A stretch of DNA of 48,619 bases from an uncultured Eubacteriales bacterium (GCA_958417225.1 CATZCM010000009.1:1-48619), one strand, 5' to 3'; counted from the stretch's first letter, positions 27,349-36,012 are shown. Notes: generated from the sequence alone by a model not told the origin. A program made the numbers and translations.

Positions 27349-28521
27349 ATGACCCCAGAACAAGTTTTTTCAATTTTGAAAAGAGATGCTATTTCAATTT
27401 ATTCAGAGGAAGGGTTTCTAAAAAGACTAAAAAGTGGGAAAAAATTAAAAATAAAGTTAGGTGCTGATCCAAGTAGACCTGATTTGCATTTAGGGCATTC
27501 TGTTACCTTAAGGAAATTGAGGATGCTTCAGGACTTGGGACACGAAATTATTTTTGTAATAGGTGATTTTACAGGTATGATAGGAGATCCAACGGGTAAA
27601 AGTAAAACACGTGTTCCGCTTACATTTGAACAGACACGTGAAAATGCTAAATCGTATTTAAAACAGGTAACAAAGATATTGAATAAGGATAAAACGAGAA
27701 TAGAGTATAATTCTAATTGGCTTTCTAAAATGAACTTTGCAGATGTGTTGCAACTTGCTGGAAAATATACACTTGCTCGTATTATGGAACGTGACGATTT
27801 TGCAAAGCGATACAGTGAAAATCAATCGATTGGATTACACGAGATTTTTTATCCGCTGATGCAAGGATATGATTCTGTTGCACTTGAAGCTGATATTGAA
27901 GTGGGAGGCACTGATCAAACTTTTAATCTTTTGGTGGGAAGAGAACTACAACGTGACTATGATCAAGAACCTCAAGAAGTTATAACATTTCCGCTTTTGC
28001 CGGGACTTGATGGTGTTGAGAAGATGAGTAAGTCTTTGGATAATTATATTGGAGTTGATGAACCAGCAGATGTTATGTTTGAAAAGTGCATGAAAGTGCC
28101 AGATAGCATATTGGATGATTATTTTAGATTAACGACAGATCTTGAGGAGAAAGATTATGAGGCTTTAGTGGAAGGAGATATACGTCAAGCGCACTTTTTA
28201 TATGCTAAAACTATTGTAAGTATGTATCATGATGAAAATGCAGCTAAGAATGCCAAAGATAGGTATTTGCAGGTGGCAAAGGGTGGGATCCCAACTAGCA
28301 TTGAAACCTTAAAACTTCCTAGAGAATCATGTGGAATTCTTAATGTATTAAAAGCTTGTGGATTTGCTAGTTCTAATGCGGATGCACGCCGTCTTATTGC
28401 AGGAAATGGTGTGAAAATAAATAATAACATTGTAACGGATCCTACGTTAATGATAGAAAACTTAGATGAGTTTGTTATAAGCAAAGGTAAAAATAAATTT
28501 ATGAAAATTTGTTTTGAGTAA
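27349..28521 (+). CDS. tyrS: Tyrosine--tRNA ligase
   Basis: Class I synthetase of 390 residues. HIGH box HLGH (47-50), KMSKS exactly at 225-229, GDFTGMIGDPTGKS and the tyrosine pocket MQGYDSV with GGTDQTFNL are visible. A C-terminal S4 RNA-binding domain follows (VLKACGFASSNADARRLI, NGVKINN). The sequence is of the TyrRS type 2 (TyrZ-like) group. ATG at 27349 has AAGGAAGGA eight bases upstream; ATG 27340 overlaps this site. No T-box leader, since it is the third gene of the glyA operon. Confidence 0.95.
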   Translation: MTPEQVFSILKRDAISIYSEEGFLKRLKSGKKLKIKLGADPSRPDLHLGHSVTLRKLRMLQDLGHEIIFVIGDFTGMIGDPTGKSKTRVPLTFEQTRENAKSYLKQVTKILNKDKTRIEYNSNWLSKMNFADVLQLAGKYTLARIMERDDFAKRYSENQSIGLHEIFYPLMQGYDSVALEADIEVGGTDQTFNLLVGRELQRDYDQEPQEVITFPLLPGLDGVEKMSKSLDNYIGVDEPADVMFEKCMKVPDSILDDYFRLTTDLEEKDYEALVEGDIRQAHFLYAKTIVSMYHDENAAKNAKDRYLQVAKGGIPTSIETLKLPRESCGILNVLKACGFASSNADARRLIAGNGVKINNNIVTDPTLMIENLDEFVISKGKNKFMKICFE

Positions 28522-28528
28522 AATAAAG

Positions 28529-28576
28529 CATGTTCCCTTAAATTGGTGTCAAGTGACAAAAGGGAACATGTTTTTA
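28529..28576. terminator. Bidirectional terminator between tyrS and fbp
   Basis: CATGTTCCCTT (28529-28539) pairs with AAGGGAACATG (28560-28570), followed by TTTTTA on the plus strand and a T-rich flank on the minus strand. Confidence 0.85.
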
Positions 28577-28625
28577 TATGTTATAAGCATTTTTGGTTAT
28601 ATGGTACTGAGAGAATTTTGTGGTT

Positions 28626-30608
28626 TTATAGTCCTTGTTCTTTGATAAATCCGTTCCTGTATGCAGATAGGAGTATTTCTAAGTCTTTTATGTTGGATAA
28701 AATTTCTTGACCCTTATCCGTTTGACCGACGCGGATTCGTGTGCTGGCTTTCTCAGAAACAACTGATGTAGATGAGATATCGTGATTATTGTTTATCGCC
28801 TTACGTGTACCATCGAAAGGTTTATGTTCACATAACCGGAGTTCATAAGAGTTATATATTAAAGTATATCCAGCGATTCCGGTTGTTGGTTGGTATGCCT
28901 TACAAAAACCACCATCAATCACTATTAATCGACCGTTGGCCTTTACTGGAAGTTCTCCATCTTTGCATCGTACAGGTACATGGCCGTTTATTATATGAGA
29001 ATATTTGTAGTTTAGTCCAAATTCGTCCAAAATGCGTTTACATACATTTTCATTTTGTGTTAAGGTATAATATGGATTTTTTGTTTCTATCCAAGTTGAG
29101 GCATCGTCGACTAAGAGCCTTTCGAATGTTGCCATTTTGTCTTTAGCAAATAGAGGTGAATTTTTTCCACACCACAGAAACCATATGAAGTCCTGACCGA
29201 ATTTTTTCTTATCGGAATGTTTTTTTGCGAAGTATGCATCACGTGCAATTTTTTCAGAAAAGTCCATAAATTCTTTTCCGGTATATTTTTGCTCTCCAAA
29301 TGTGAATGTCATGAATGATCCATCATCATTCATTGGGAGGCAGCCATGTAAAAGTAAGTTAGAATTGTAACATTTGTATATACTACCGTGATTGTATAAA
29401 AATAAGATATGACGTTGGAGTTTTTCGCTGTGTAAGAATGCTGACCGAAGTTGCTCTACTAATTCTAATTCGTCTTCTGTTAAATCATATGGAGAATTCT
29501 TATTTATTGTTGGGAAATCGGTGTCTTTTAAAGGATATTCGGTACCGTTAATTGTTACAGTTTTATTTTCGTAGTTTATTTTGTCGAGTAAAAGTCTGTC
29601 ATTCATGTCAAAATCCGGATTTCGTTTTATAATTTGTCCTTCTAGTTTATATTTTATTATAGAAATAGCTTTATGCATTTGTGCGATTAATAGAACTTCC
29701 TTTTCTTTTTTTATTGATGATAAAACAGAAGATTTCGGCATAAAACAAGTAACATCTGTGTTTCGATACGTGTCTGCGGCGAAAATAGCCAATTTTCTTA
29801 AATTTATACCGTATCCTTCTTCTATAAATTCGAGGTTATTGTATACGATTGATGTGCTCAGAACTGAAACAATGCAAGCATCACAACCGGCAGCTGCACC
29901 CATCCATACTATGTCGTGGTTTCCCCACTGAATGTCTATAGAATGATGTTGTGTAATATAATCCATAATGATATCTGCCCGAGATCCTCGGTCAAATATA
30001 TCTCCTACGATATGAAGATGATCAACGATTAGTCTTTTTATGGTATTACAAAGGGCGATAATAAATGCATCGGCTCTGTTTATTTTTATGATTGTATCAA
30101 TTATGTTTGTGTAGTAATATGTTTTGTTTTTGTCGTTATAATTGTTGTGTAGCAATTCTTCGATAATATATGCAAAGTCTTTAGGAAGGGCTTTACGCAC
30201 CTTACTACGTGTATACTTGGAAGCAACTAGTCTACACACTTCAATTAACCGATTTAATGTTGTGCGGTACCATTCTTCTGTGTTGAATCCATCTATGTCA
30301 ATTTGCTCAAGTTTTTCCTCAGGATAGTAAATCAATGTTGAAAGTAAGGAGCGTTCATTACTGCAAAGTATGTTTTTATACAGCAAATCCACTTTTTGCC
30401 TAATTACTCCAGAGGCACTATTTATAATGTGTCGGAATGTTTCATATTCACCGTGTAAATCTGATATGAAATGTTCGGTTCCTTTTGGCAGATTACAAAT
30501 TGCACGTAAATTTATGATTTCTGTGGAAGCTGCTTGTATTGTAGGGTATTTGTCTGCAAGAAATTTTGCTTTATCAATTTCGTTTTTTGTTACTGTGTTT
30601 TTACTCAT
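28626..30608 (-). CDS. fbp: Fructose-1,6-bisphosphatase class III
   Basis: Gluconeogenic phosphatase of 660 residues, the Firmicutes type with a calcineurin-like metallophosphoesterase core. Motifs are SDLHGEYE (49-56), GDIFDRG (202-208), GNHD (229-232), LLLHGCLPMNDDG and INGHVPVRCKDGE with IVIDGGFC near the C-terminus. Length matches B. subtilis Fbp (about 670). ATG at 30608 follows AAAGGAG. It is monocistronic and diverges from the Nif11 genes. Confidence 0.96.
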   Translation of the reverse strand: MSKNTVTKNEIDKAKFLADKYPTIQAASTEIINLRAICNLPKGTEHFISDLHGEYETFRHIINSASGVIRQKVDLLYKNILCSNERSLLSTLIYYPEEKLEQIDIDGFNTEEWYRTTLNRLIEVCRLVASKYTRSKVRKALPKDFAYIIEELLHNNYNDKNKTYYYTNIIDTIIKINRADAFIIALCNTIKRLIVDHLHIVGDIFDRGSRADIIMDYITQHHSIDIQWGNHDIVWMGAAAGCDACIVSVLSTSIVYNNLEFIEEGYGINLRKLAIFAADTYRNTDVTCFMPKSSVLSSIKKEKEVLLIAQMHKAISIIKYKLEGQIIKRNPDFDMNDRLLLDKINYENKTVTINGTEYPLKDTDFPTINKNSPYDLTEDELELVEQLRSAFLHSEKLQRHILFLYNHGSIYKCYNSNLLLHGCLPMNDDGSFMTFTFGEQKYTGKEFMDFSEKIARDAYFAKKHSDKKKFGQDFIWFLWCGKNSPLFAKDKMATFERLLVDDASTWIETKNPYYTLTQNENVCKRILDEFGLNYKYSHIINGHVPVRCKDGELPVKANGRLIVIDGGFCKAYQPTTGIAGYTLIYNSYELRLCEHKPFDGTRKAINNNHDISSTSVVSEKASTRIRVGQTDKGQEILSNIKDLEILLSAYRNGFIKEQGL

Positions 30609-30777
30609 TAGTGAACTCCTTTCTAAGGTAAATTATAACTATTGATAAGATAACATGTTTTAAGTAATTTTTCAAGGTGTTTTTTATAATAAATCGAATT
30701 TGCGTTTCATATATGGATCTTTTTTGCATAAGATAATTTAGTCATGAACATATCTTATATGAAAAGGGGTTGGGTAA

Positions 30778-31125
30778 ATGTCAAAAGAAAATGTGGGTTT
30801 ATTTTTAAGAAAAGTTCAGGAAAATGATTCTTTAAAGAGAAATTTGATAGGTGTGTTGAAACTTGCAATGAGAGCAAGTGAAATAGAGAATGTTGATCAA
30901 ATTCGATATGCACTGATAAAATTCGTTTCAATTGCAAATGAAAATGATTGTGTGTTTACTTTAGAGGAACTTATGAGTGAAATGGTTAATGAAAAAACTT
31001 GGATAAATAAGGATTTAGATGAAATACTAATAAAGTCAGGAAAAAAATTTGCTAGATGTTTATGGGATGCGGTGGAGGATTTGTATGAATATAATTATAT
31101 TAGACTGTGCCCTAATAGAAGGTGA
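30778..31125 (+). CDS. Nif11-type leader peptide family protein
   Basis: Small protein of 115 residues. The N-terminal Nif11 fold is recognisable: MSKENVGLFLRKVQENDSL, a helical middle with IRYALIKFVSIANEND and FTLEELMSEM. It continues into a C-terminal half with ARCLWDAVEDLYEYNY and two cysteines, but has no double-glycine cleavage site. AAAAGGGG precedes the ATG. Nif11 domains are used as leader regions of ribosomally made, modified peptides, and also occur in nitrogen-fixation clusters. Its partner 66 bases downstream begins with the same MSKEN. Function is unknown. Confidence 0.75.
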   Translation: MSKENVGLFLRKVQENDSLKRNLIGVLKLAMRASEIENVDQIRYALIKFVSIANENDCVFTLEELMSEMVNEKTWINKDLDEILIKSGKKFARCLWDAVEDLYEYNYIRLCPNRR

Positions 31126-31191
31126 TCTTCCTGATGTAAGGTAAGACTTTATGTTAAAGTGCCTAGATGTTTTTATAAGGAGTTGGTTTTA

Positions 31192-31605
31192 ATGTCAAAG
31201 GAAAATGCGAAAAAATTTTTTGAAAAGATGAAAACAGATCAGAATATTGGTAAAGTGGTAATAGAGGCGATTGGTCAAATATCAAAAGCTTCTACTAAAG
31301 AGGAAGCCGTAAAAATTTTTGAGACGAATGTACTTGGTGAAGCAAAAAAACAAGGTCTTGATTTTACGCTAGATGAGATACCGTCTGATCTATTTGGTTC
31401 ATCAAACAGCAAGTTGTCACTTGATGAATTGAGTAATGTGTCTGGAGGTTTTTCTTTAAAGGATGCGAAAAATATCGCTCAGGAGGTGTATAATGGAGGA
31501 AAGACGGTTACGAATGATATTTGGAATTTTATATCCGATAAGGAAAACATGAATAAAGTTTTAAATATATTCAAATTTGTAAATAATTTTTCAAAAGAAT
31601 CGTAA
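31192..31605 (+). CDS. Nif11-leader precursor peptide with double-glycine site
   Basis: A 137-residue probable precursor of an exported peptide. Residues 1-60 form the Nif11 leader (MSKENAKKFFEKMKTDQNIG to LDFTLDEI). Residues 75-86, LSLDELSNVSGG, are a classic leader end with a double-glycine processing site after G86. The remaining 51 residues (FSLKDAKNIAQEVYNGG and onwards) are the putative core. The core has no cysteine, so it cannot form lanthionines or cysteine-derived heterocycles; it has Ser/Thr and is amphipathic. ATG at 31192 follows AAGGAG; the earlier start at 31159 lacks one. No maturation enzyme or C39 protease-transporter is nearby. Confidence 0.8.
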   Translation: MSKENAKKFFEKMKTDQNIGKVVIEAIGQISKASTKEEAVKIFETNVLGEAKKQGLDFTLDEIPSDLFGSSNSKLSLDELSNVSGGFSLKDAKNIAQEVYNGGKTVTNDIWNFISDKENMNKVLNIFKFVNNFSKES

Positions 31606-31619
31606 TTTATTTTTGTATT

Positions 31620-31662
31620 AACCATGGCAATAACTATCCTTGCTGTGGTTGATTTTATTTTT
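31620..31662 (+). terminator. Terminator after the Nif11 pair
   Basis: AACCATGGCAA (31620-31630) pairs with TTGCTGTGGTT (31640-31650) with two G-U pairs, followed by GATTTTATTTTT. Confidence 0.75.
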
Positions 31663-31802
31663 GAAACTGAGTTTCTTTAATTCCTTGTTTTTTTACATAA
31701 TTGATGAAGTGTGTTTTTTGTTTTAAAATAACAAAAAACATTATGTGAATATATACATATCACCATATTTTTAGAAAAAAACAAGTTTACAAAAAATTTC
31801 AC

Positions 31803-31831
31803 TTGACTTAATCTTTATATAGGTGTACTAT
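31803..31831 (+). promoter_or_regulatory. Promoter of the DUF1292 gene
   Basis: TTGACT (31803-31808), 17-base spacer, TACTAT (31826-31831), 32 bases before the ATG. Confidence 0.6.
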
Positions 31832-31863
31832 TATATTAAAGATATGCTAATGGAGGTATGAAA

Positions 31864-32163
31864 ATGAATAATGAATATGCAGCTGACCTCATTACTTTAA
31901 TTGACGATGAAGGTAATGAACATGAGTTTGAAATACTCGATGTTTTAAATAATGATAAAGGTTGTTTTTATGCGTTGATTCCTACGGCAAAATCTCCTGA
32001 AGATTTGGTCGAGGCGGATGGTATCTATTATATCTTTGAGGAAATTGAAGAAGATGGAGAAAAACAACTTGCAGAGATAGAAGACGATGATCTACTTGAT
32101 GAGCTTTCTGAAGTCTTTGAAAAGAGATTTGAAGATATGTATGATATGAATGATGATGAATAA
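31864..32163 (+). CDS. DUF1292 family protein (YrzB-like)
   Basis: Acidic 99-residue protein. LITLIDDEGNEHEFEILDV, YALIPT and VEADGIYYIFEEIEEDGE match the DUF1292 family, of unknown function and widespread in Firmicutes. The ATG at 31864 is 7 bases from GGAGG; the ATG at 31858 would be only one base away. In Bacilli the family sits near alaS and yrrK; here it stands alone, directly before a structured RNA. Confidence 0.88.
   Translation: MNNEYAADLITLIDDEGNEHEFEILDVLNNDKGCFYALIPTAKSPEDLVEADGIYYIFEEIEEDGEKQLAEIEDDDLLDELSEVFEKRFEDMYDMNDDE
32117..32145 (+). promoter_or_regulatory. Possible promoter of the 6S-like RNA, inside the DUF1292 gene
   Basis: TTGAAA (32117-32122), 17-base spacer, TATGAT (32140-32145). 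It predicts a start near 32152, about 24 nt before the terminal stem of the RNA. Confidence 0.4.
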
Positions 32164-32174
32164 TTTTTAATTTT

Positions 32175-32368
32175 CATCCTGCTTGATACGTGGACTGTGC
32201 TTATATAACCCTACAATGTTTAATTAGGGAGTTTAGCTCAGGTAATGGATTGCAGACCTCCCGGGTTTACCCGGACGAAGGGAGCATGATTTTATTTGGC
32301 GGACACCCACCTGCTATAGAGTAGGCAGGTTATTATTAGCACGATGCGGTTAAGCGGGATTTTTTTTT
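32175..32368 (+). ncRNA. ssrS: Probable 6S RNA
   Basis: A structured non-coding stretch of about 190 nt, the usual 6S length. The ends close as ATCCTGCTT (32176-32184) with AAGCGGGAT (32352-32360), then GTGCT with AGCAC. A central region of weak pairing follows, then a distal stem with CTCC/GGAG and an apical CGGG-TTTA-CCCG hairpin. The 3' side holds CACCCACCTGC pairing with GCAGGT, which resembles the small hairpin on the 3' strand of the 6S bubble. A T10 run follows the closing stem. 6S RNA mimics an open promoter and binds the housekeeping RNA polymerase. The call rests on architecture; no alignment was done. Confidence 0.6.
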
Positions 32369-32381
32369 ATTTAAAAATAAG

Positions 32382-32430
32382 AGTCCTTGAGTGATTGAAC
32401 ATTTCCAATTACTTACAAGGACTATTTTTT
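32382..32430. terminator. Bidirectional terminator between the 6S-like RNA and thiI
   Basis: AGTCCTTG (32382-32389) pairs with CAAGGACT (32416-32423). The stem continues inward with AGTGATTG and CAATTACT after a two-base bulge. A T8 run follows on the plus strand and AT-rich sequence on the minus strand. Confidence 0.8.
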
Positions 32431-32432
32431 TT

Positions 32433-33617
32433 TCAGTTAGATACGATTGTAGTTACCTTTAAATCTTTTAATGCAGTTTCGATCATGTCGTTGAATGGGA
32501 CATCTTTTTCAGCACTAACCACATATTTCAAAATAGGTTTTGTACGGGGATGTTTGGGTGTAAAGACGGTGCAACAATCTTCATATGGCTCGATAGAAAT
32601 ATCAAAAGTATTAATTTTACGAGAGATTGCAACGATTTCGTCTTTATCCATGCCGATGAGCGGTCTAAATACCGGAAGCCCAGAAGCAACATCAACGCAT
32701 TGTATAGCACCGATAGTTTGACTAGCTACTTGTCCGAGGCTTTCTCCTGTGATCAGGGCGGAGCAATTATTTTGAATAGCAATTCGTGTAGATATCTCAA
32801 ACATCAATCTGCGCATAATAATGGTAAACAATTCTTCAGGGCATTTATCTCGAATAGCTACTTGAATTTCAGTAAATGGTACAGTGTACATGGTCATTCT
32901 ACCGCTATATTCGGAAACCTTCTTTAATAGAGATACAACCTTTTTTTCAGCACGTTCGCTAGTATACGGTGGGCTTGCAAAGTGTATTGCGCATAACTCA
33001 ACGCCTCTTTTTGCCATCATCCACGCGGCGACTGGACTATCGATACCTCCAGAAATAAGTATAGCGGCTTTGCCCCCTGTGCCGACAGGTAACCCGCCAG
33101 CTCCTTTAATGGCATTACCCCGGACATATGCAGCAAAATCACGAATTTCAACTGTTACAATTATGTCAGGTGAATGTACGTTGACTTTAATGTGTGGAAA
33201 TTTTTTCAATATAGCTCCACCAACTTGTGCGCTGATTTCTGGGGATTTTAAGTGGAATTTTTTATCAGCGCGTTTAGTTTCCACCTTAAATGTAGAGGCC
33301 GAATCAAGTTGTTCCTTTAAGTATTCACACGCGATTTTTTCAATTTGGTTCATATTTTTTTCGACGACAGCAGCTTTAGCAATCGAGACAATTCCAAAGA
33401 TTTTACTAATTGCGTCGACTATGTCATCAAGTAGGATGTTACTATCTAACGGTTCAATGTATATAGTAGATTGAGCGTATTTTATTTCAGTGCGACCGAT
33501 TTGCTGTAATCTTCTTTTTATGTTTTTCAAGAGAATATTTTCAAAACTTTTTCGATTTAGACCTTTTAATACAAGTTCGCCAATTTTTGCTAATACTATT
33601 TCTTTCAAATTTTTCAA
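32433..33617 (-). CDS. thiI: tRNA 4-thiouridine synthase ThiI
   Basis: Adds sulfur at U8 of tRNA and contributes sulfur to thiamine thiazole in many bacteria. The 394-residue protein has an N-terminal ferredoxin-like domain and THUMP domain (about 1-165), then an ATP-pyrophosphatase domain with the PP-loop ISGGIDSPVAAW and TGESLGQVASQT. The C-terminal rhodanese domain of E. coli ThiI is missing, as is normal in Firmicutes. Start is TTG at 33617 preceded by AAAAGGAG. The cysteine desulfurase gene that often sits next to it is absent. Confidence 0.93.
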   Translation of the reverse strand: MKNLKEIVLAKIGELVLKGLNRKSFENILLKNIKRRLQQIGRTEIKYAQSTIYIEPLDSNILLDDIVDAISKIFGIVSIAKAAVVEKNMNQIEKIACEYLKEQLDSASTFKVETKRADKKFHLKSPEISAQVGGAILKKFPHIKVNVHSPDIIVTVEIRDFAAYVRGNAIKGAGGLPVGTGGKAAILISGGIDSPVAAWMMAKRGVELCAIHFASPPYTSERAEKKVVSLLKKVSEYSGRMTMYTVPFTEIQVAIRDKCPEELFTIIMRRLMFEISTRIAIQNNCSALITGESLGQVASQTIGAIQCVDVASGLPVFRPLIGMDKDEIVAISRKINTFDISIEPYEDCCTVFTPKHPRTKPILKYVVSAEKDVPFNDMIETALKDLKVTTIVSN

Positions 33618-33816
33618 CTCCTTTTAGTAAATTGTTGCTTGTTGTTGGATATGAACTAACGATTACAAAATATATTTTTTTAGAATTATTACACTGAAAT
33701 TTATATTAATCAAGAAATAATATTTTAGTGTTCATCTACTATGGAGCAACACTTGCCAAAGCATTTCATGTAGCAGAGCGTTTTCTAAATGCTATATGAT
33801 TTGTTCAAAGGTGTTT

Positions 33817-34716
33817 TTAGGATTGAAATTTTATAAAAGATGTTAGCAAATTTTCGCGATTGCGCCAATCCTCTTTAACCTTTACCCAAAGCTTTAGATT
33901 TATCTTTCGATCAAAGAATCTCTCAATGTCAAGTCGTGCATATGTACCTACTTTTTTTAACATGGAACCTTGTTTACCTATAATAATGCCTTTATGGCTT
34001 GTTTTTTCACAGTAAATGATTGCATGTATATCTGTGATGCCATCCTTGCGTTCTTTTATGGATTCTATGCAAACTGCAATACCGTGAGGTACTTCTTTAT
34101 CGAGAAGTCGCAGGAGTTTTTCACGTATAATTTGTTCAAATAGAATTCGCTCGGGTTGATCAGTGATATCGTCTTTATCAAAGAAATGTATGCCAAAAGA
34201 AGCAAGTTTTTTCAACTCAAGGATTAAATTGCTGATACCGTAATTTGTTTTAGCACTTACGGGAACGATAGCTTCAAAATCATATAGTTGAGAAAGGTTG
34301 CTTATTTGTTTAGCAATCAAAGTTTTGTCTGAAATAAGATCAATTTTATTTATTGCAAGAATGACCTTACTTCGATTTGCGGCGAATTTTTTTAAAAGAT
34401 CAATTTCTTCTTGCTTAACTTGTTTACTAGCTTCGACAACTAACAATCCAATATCGGTATCTCGTACAGATTCATTAGCAGCTTTCATCATGTGTTGTCC
34501 TAAGTTGTTTAGTGGTTTATGGACACCAGGTGTGTCTATGAAAACGAGTTGAGTTTCATCTTGTGTAAGTACTCCCATAATTTTAGTTTGAGTAGTTTGG
34601 GGTTTTGAGGAGACAATTGAAATTTTTTGTCCAAGCATGGCGTTTAATACAGATGATTTCCCAACATTAGGTTTTCCGACTATTGCAATAAATGCATTTT
34701 TAGTTTGTTTTTTCAA
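33817..34716 (-). CDS. era: GTPase Era
   Basis: Ribosome-associated GTPase (299 residues) for 16S rRNA 3'-end maturation and 30S assembly. GTPase motifs are GKPNVGKS (G1), SSKPQTTQTK (G2), DTPG (G3) and NKID (G4). A C-terminal KH domain contains IIGKQGSMLKKVG. The TTG at 34716 is preferred over the upstream ATG at 34764: AAGGAG lies just before it and LKKQTKNAFIAIVG is the usual beginning. It starts one base after the dgkA stop. Last gene of ybeY-dgkA-era. Confidence 0.93.
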   Translation of the reverse strand: MKKQTKNAFIAIVGKPNVGKSSVLNAMLGQKISIVSSKPQTTQTKIMGVLTQDETQLVFIDTPGVHKPLNNLGQHMMKAANESVRDTDIGLLVVEASKQVKQEEIDLLKKFAANRSKVILAINKIDLISDKTLIAKQISNLSQLYDFEAIVPVSAKTNYGISNLILELKKLASFGIHFFDKDDITDQPERILFEQIIREKLLRLLDKEVPHGIAVCIESIKERKDGITDIHAIIYCEKTSHKGIIIGKQGSMLKKVGTYARLDIERFFDRKINLKLWVKVKEDWRNRENLLTSFIKFQS

Positions 34717-34717
34717 T

Positions 34718-35194
34718 TTAATTCTCCTTATTATGTTTACTGTACACTTTTGGCAAGAGTGCAATATAGAGTACAGAAATTACGATTGACGTTAAAAATA
34801 GAATACAATAAGTAAAGTTGCTGGCAAAGAAATTAAAAACCGCAAGTAACCCATTTAAGTCGACGAATAGAATCAGTCCGATAATGGCGGAACCTATAGC
34901 AGAACATAAAACACCGCCAGCAGCTGTATCCTTTACAATTTTTATTATATTAGATTTGTCCGGAGATACTTTGTTGCAGAGTTTTTCAATTGAGGTGTTT
35001 ATTAGTTCCGCGGTTATTACACTGGAAATTGCAGCAACGATAATTATGTAATGAATTTTAGAAAAATTATAAAACTGTGCAAAAAACAGTACATACAGTG
35101 AAATCACTGTATGTATTCTCATATTTCTTTCATGTAATACACAGTATGCAATACCAGAAAAAGCATACTTAAAACTTTTAATAAAACGTAACAT
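34718..35194 (-). CDS. dgkA: Undecaprenol / diacylglycerol kinase (DgkA family)
   Basis: Small integral membrane kinase. The family core FSGIAYCVLHERNMRIH, ITAELINTSIEKLCN with the catalytic glutamate and VKDTAAGGVL is complete. Gram-positive homologues phosphorylate undecaprenol. At 158 residues it is longer than the usual 120-135, with an additional hydrophobic C-terminal segment (about 118-148). ATG overlaps the ybeY stop (TAATG). Confidence 0.9.
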   Translation of the reverse strand: MLRFIKSFKYAFSGIAYCVLHERNMRIHTVISLYVLFFAQFYNFSKIHYIIIVAAISSVITAELINTSIEKLCNKVSPDKSNIIKIVKDTAAGGVLCSAIGSAIIGLILFVDLNGLLAVFNFFASNFTYCILFLTSIVISVLYIALLPKVYSKHNKEN

Positions 35195-35703
35195 TACTTG
35201 ATGTCGTCGTCCATAACATATGTAGAAGTGCTAGGTAAACCTAGTTGAGCCATAATTTTTTCTTCTTTTTCACGCATACGAACTTTTTCAATACCGCCAA
35301 CTTCATGATCATATCCAAGCAAGTGAAGAACTGAGTGTGCAGTTAAGAACCCAATTTCTCTTTGGAAACTATGGCCGTATGATTTAGCTTGTTCATAAGC
35401 TTTTTCTACAGAGATAACTACATCTCCAAGCATGAATGCGCCATTTTCAGGGTTTACATCATACTTACCGTCTTTTCCGAGAGGAAAAGATAATACATCA
35501 GTTGGCTTATCTAAATTACGATGTTTTTTGTTTAGCTCTGTAATTTGTGCATTGTCAACGAATATAACGTTTATTTCTGCCGAACCTTGAAAATCTTCCA
35601 TTTTTAAAACCGCGTTGCAGCTGCGGCGAACGATCATTCGTAGTCCCGTAGGAATTTTTACTGTTTTCTGGTCATTTCGAATAATTACTCTGATTTTGTT
35701 CAT
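35194..35703 (-). CDS. ybeY: Endoribonuclease / rRNA maturation factor YbeY
   Basis: Zinc-dependent factor for 16S rRNA maturation and ribosome quality control (169 residues). The metal-binding H3xH5xH motif is HSVLHLLGYDH with H123, H127 and H133. NKKHRNLDKPTDVLSFP is also diagnostic. The ATG at 35703 lies about 15 bases from the AGGAGGG, farther than usual. First gene of ybeY-dgkA-era. phoH and pgpH, the normal upstream neighbours in Firmicutes, are not present. Confidence 0.94.
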   Translation of the reverse strand: MNKIRVIIRNDQKTVKIPTGLRMIVRRSCNAVLKMEDFQGSAEINVIFVDNAQITELNKKHRNLDKPTDVLSFPLGKDGKYDVNPENGAFMLGDVVISVEKAYEQAKSYGHSFQREIGFLTAHSVLHLLGYDHEVGGIEKVRMREKEEKIMAQLGLPSTSTYVMDDDIK

Positions 35704-35904
35704 AATGTAAAATTAATACCCTCCTAATTTTTATACGCTTTGACTATGTCTAACACGATATATTTCACAATGCGGTAAATTCAACTTTAGAACGCGATTA
35801 TTTTTGAATTTATTTCGCAGAGTTTATAAAGTAAAGTTGGCTTTACATGGACAAGGTAGCTACCTAAAAAGAAATCTGTCCATGAACTAAAACCACTGCT
35901 TTTT
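35704..35904 (-). other. Structured 5' leader of the ybeY operon
   Basis: About 190 non-coding nt between the promoter and ybeY. Two hairpins can form: GTAAAG with CTTTAC (35831-35846) and GGACA with TGTCC (35849-35881), the second enclosing the palindrome AGGTAGCTACCT. No known riboswitch was recognised. Confidence 0.5.
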
Positions 35905-35933
35905 ATTATATCACATAAAGAAACAAAAGTCAC
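35905..35933 (-). promoter_or_regulatory. Promoter of ybeY-dgkA-era
   Basis: On the minus strand GTGACT (35928-35933) and TATAAT (35905-35910) are 17 bases apart, with an extended TGA before the -10. Confidence 0.65.
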
Positions 35934-36012
35934 GTCAAAATTTATTTTTGTATACTGGCTGCATAAAATGCAAATTTAAACCTTGCGAAATGTAAAAAAT
36001 GCACATATTTTT

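Noticed and set aside
32550..33474. Two plus-strand frames of 125 and 196 codons
   Set aside because: They lie antisense to thiI, whose protein motifs are complete; the frames have no recognisable domains.
33760..33793. Inverted repeat AGCATTT/AAATGCT after era as a terminator
   Set aside because: The seven-base AT-rich stem and lack of a T-run make it too weak to call.
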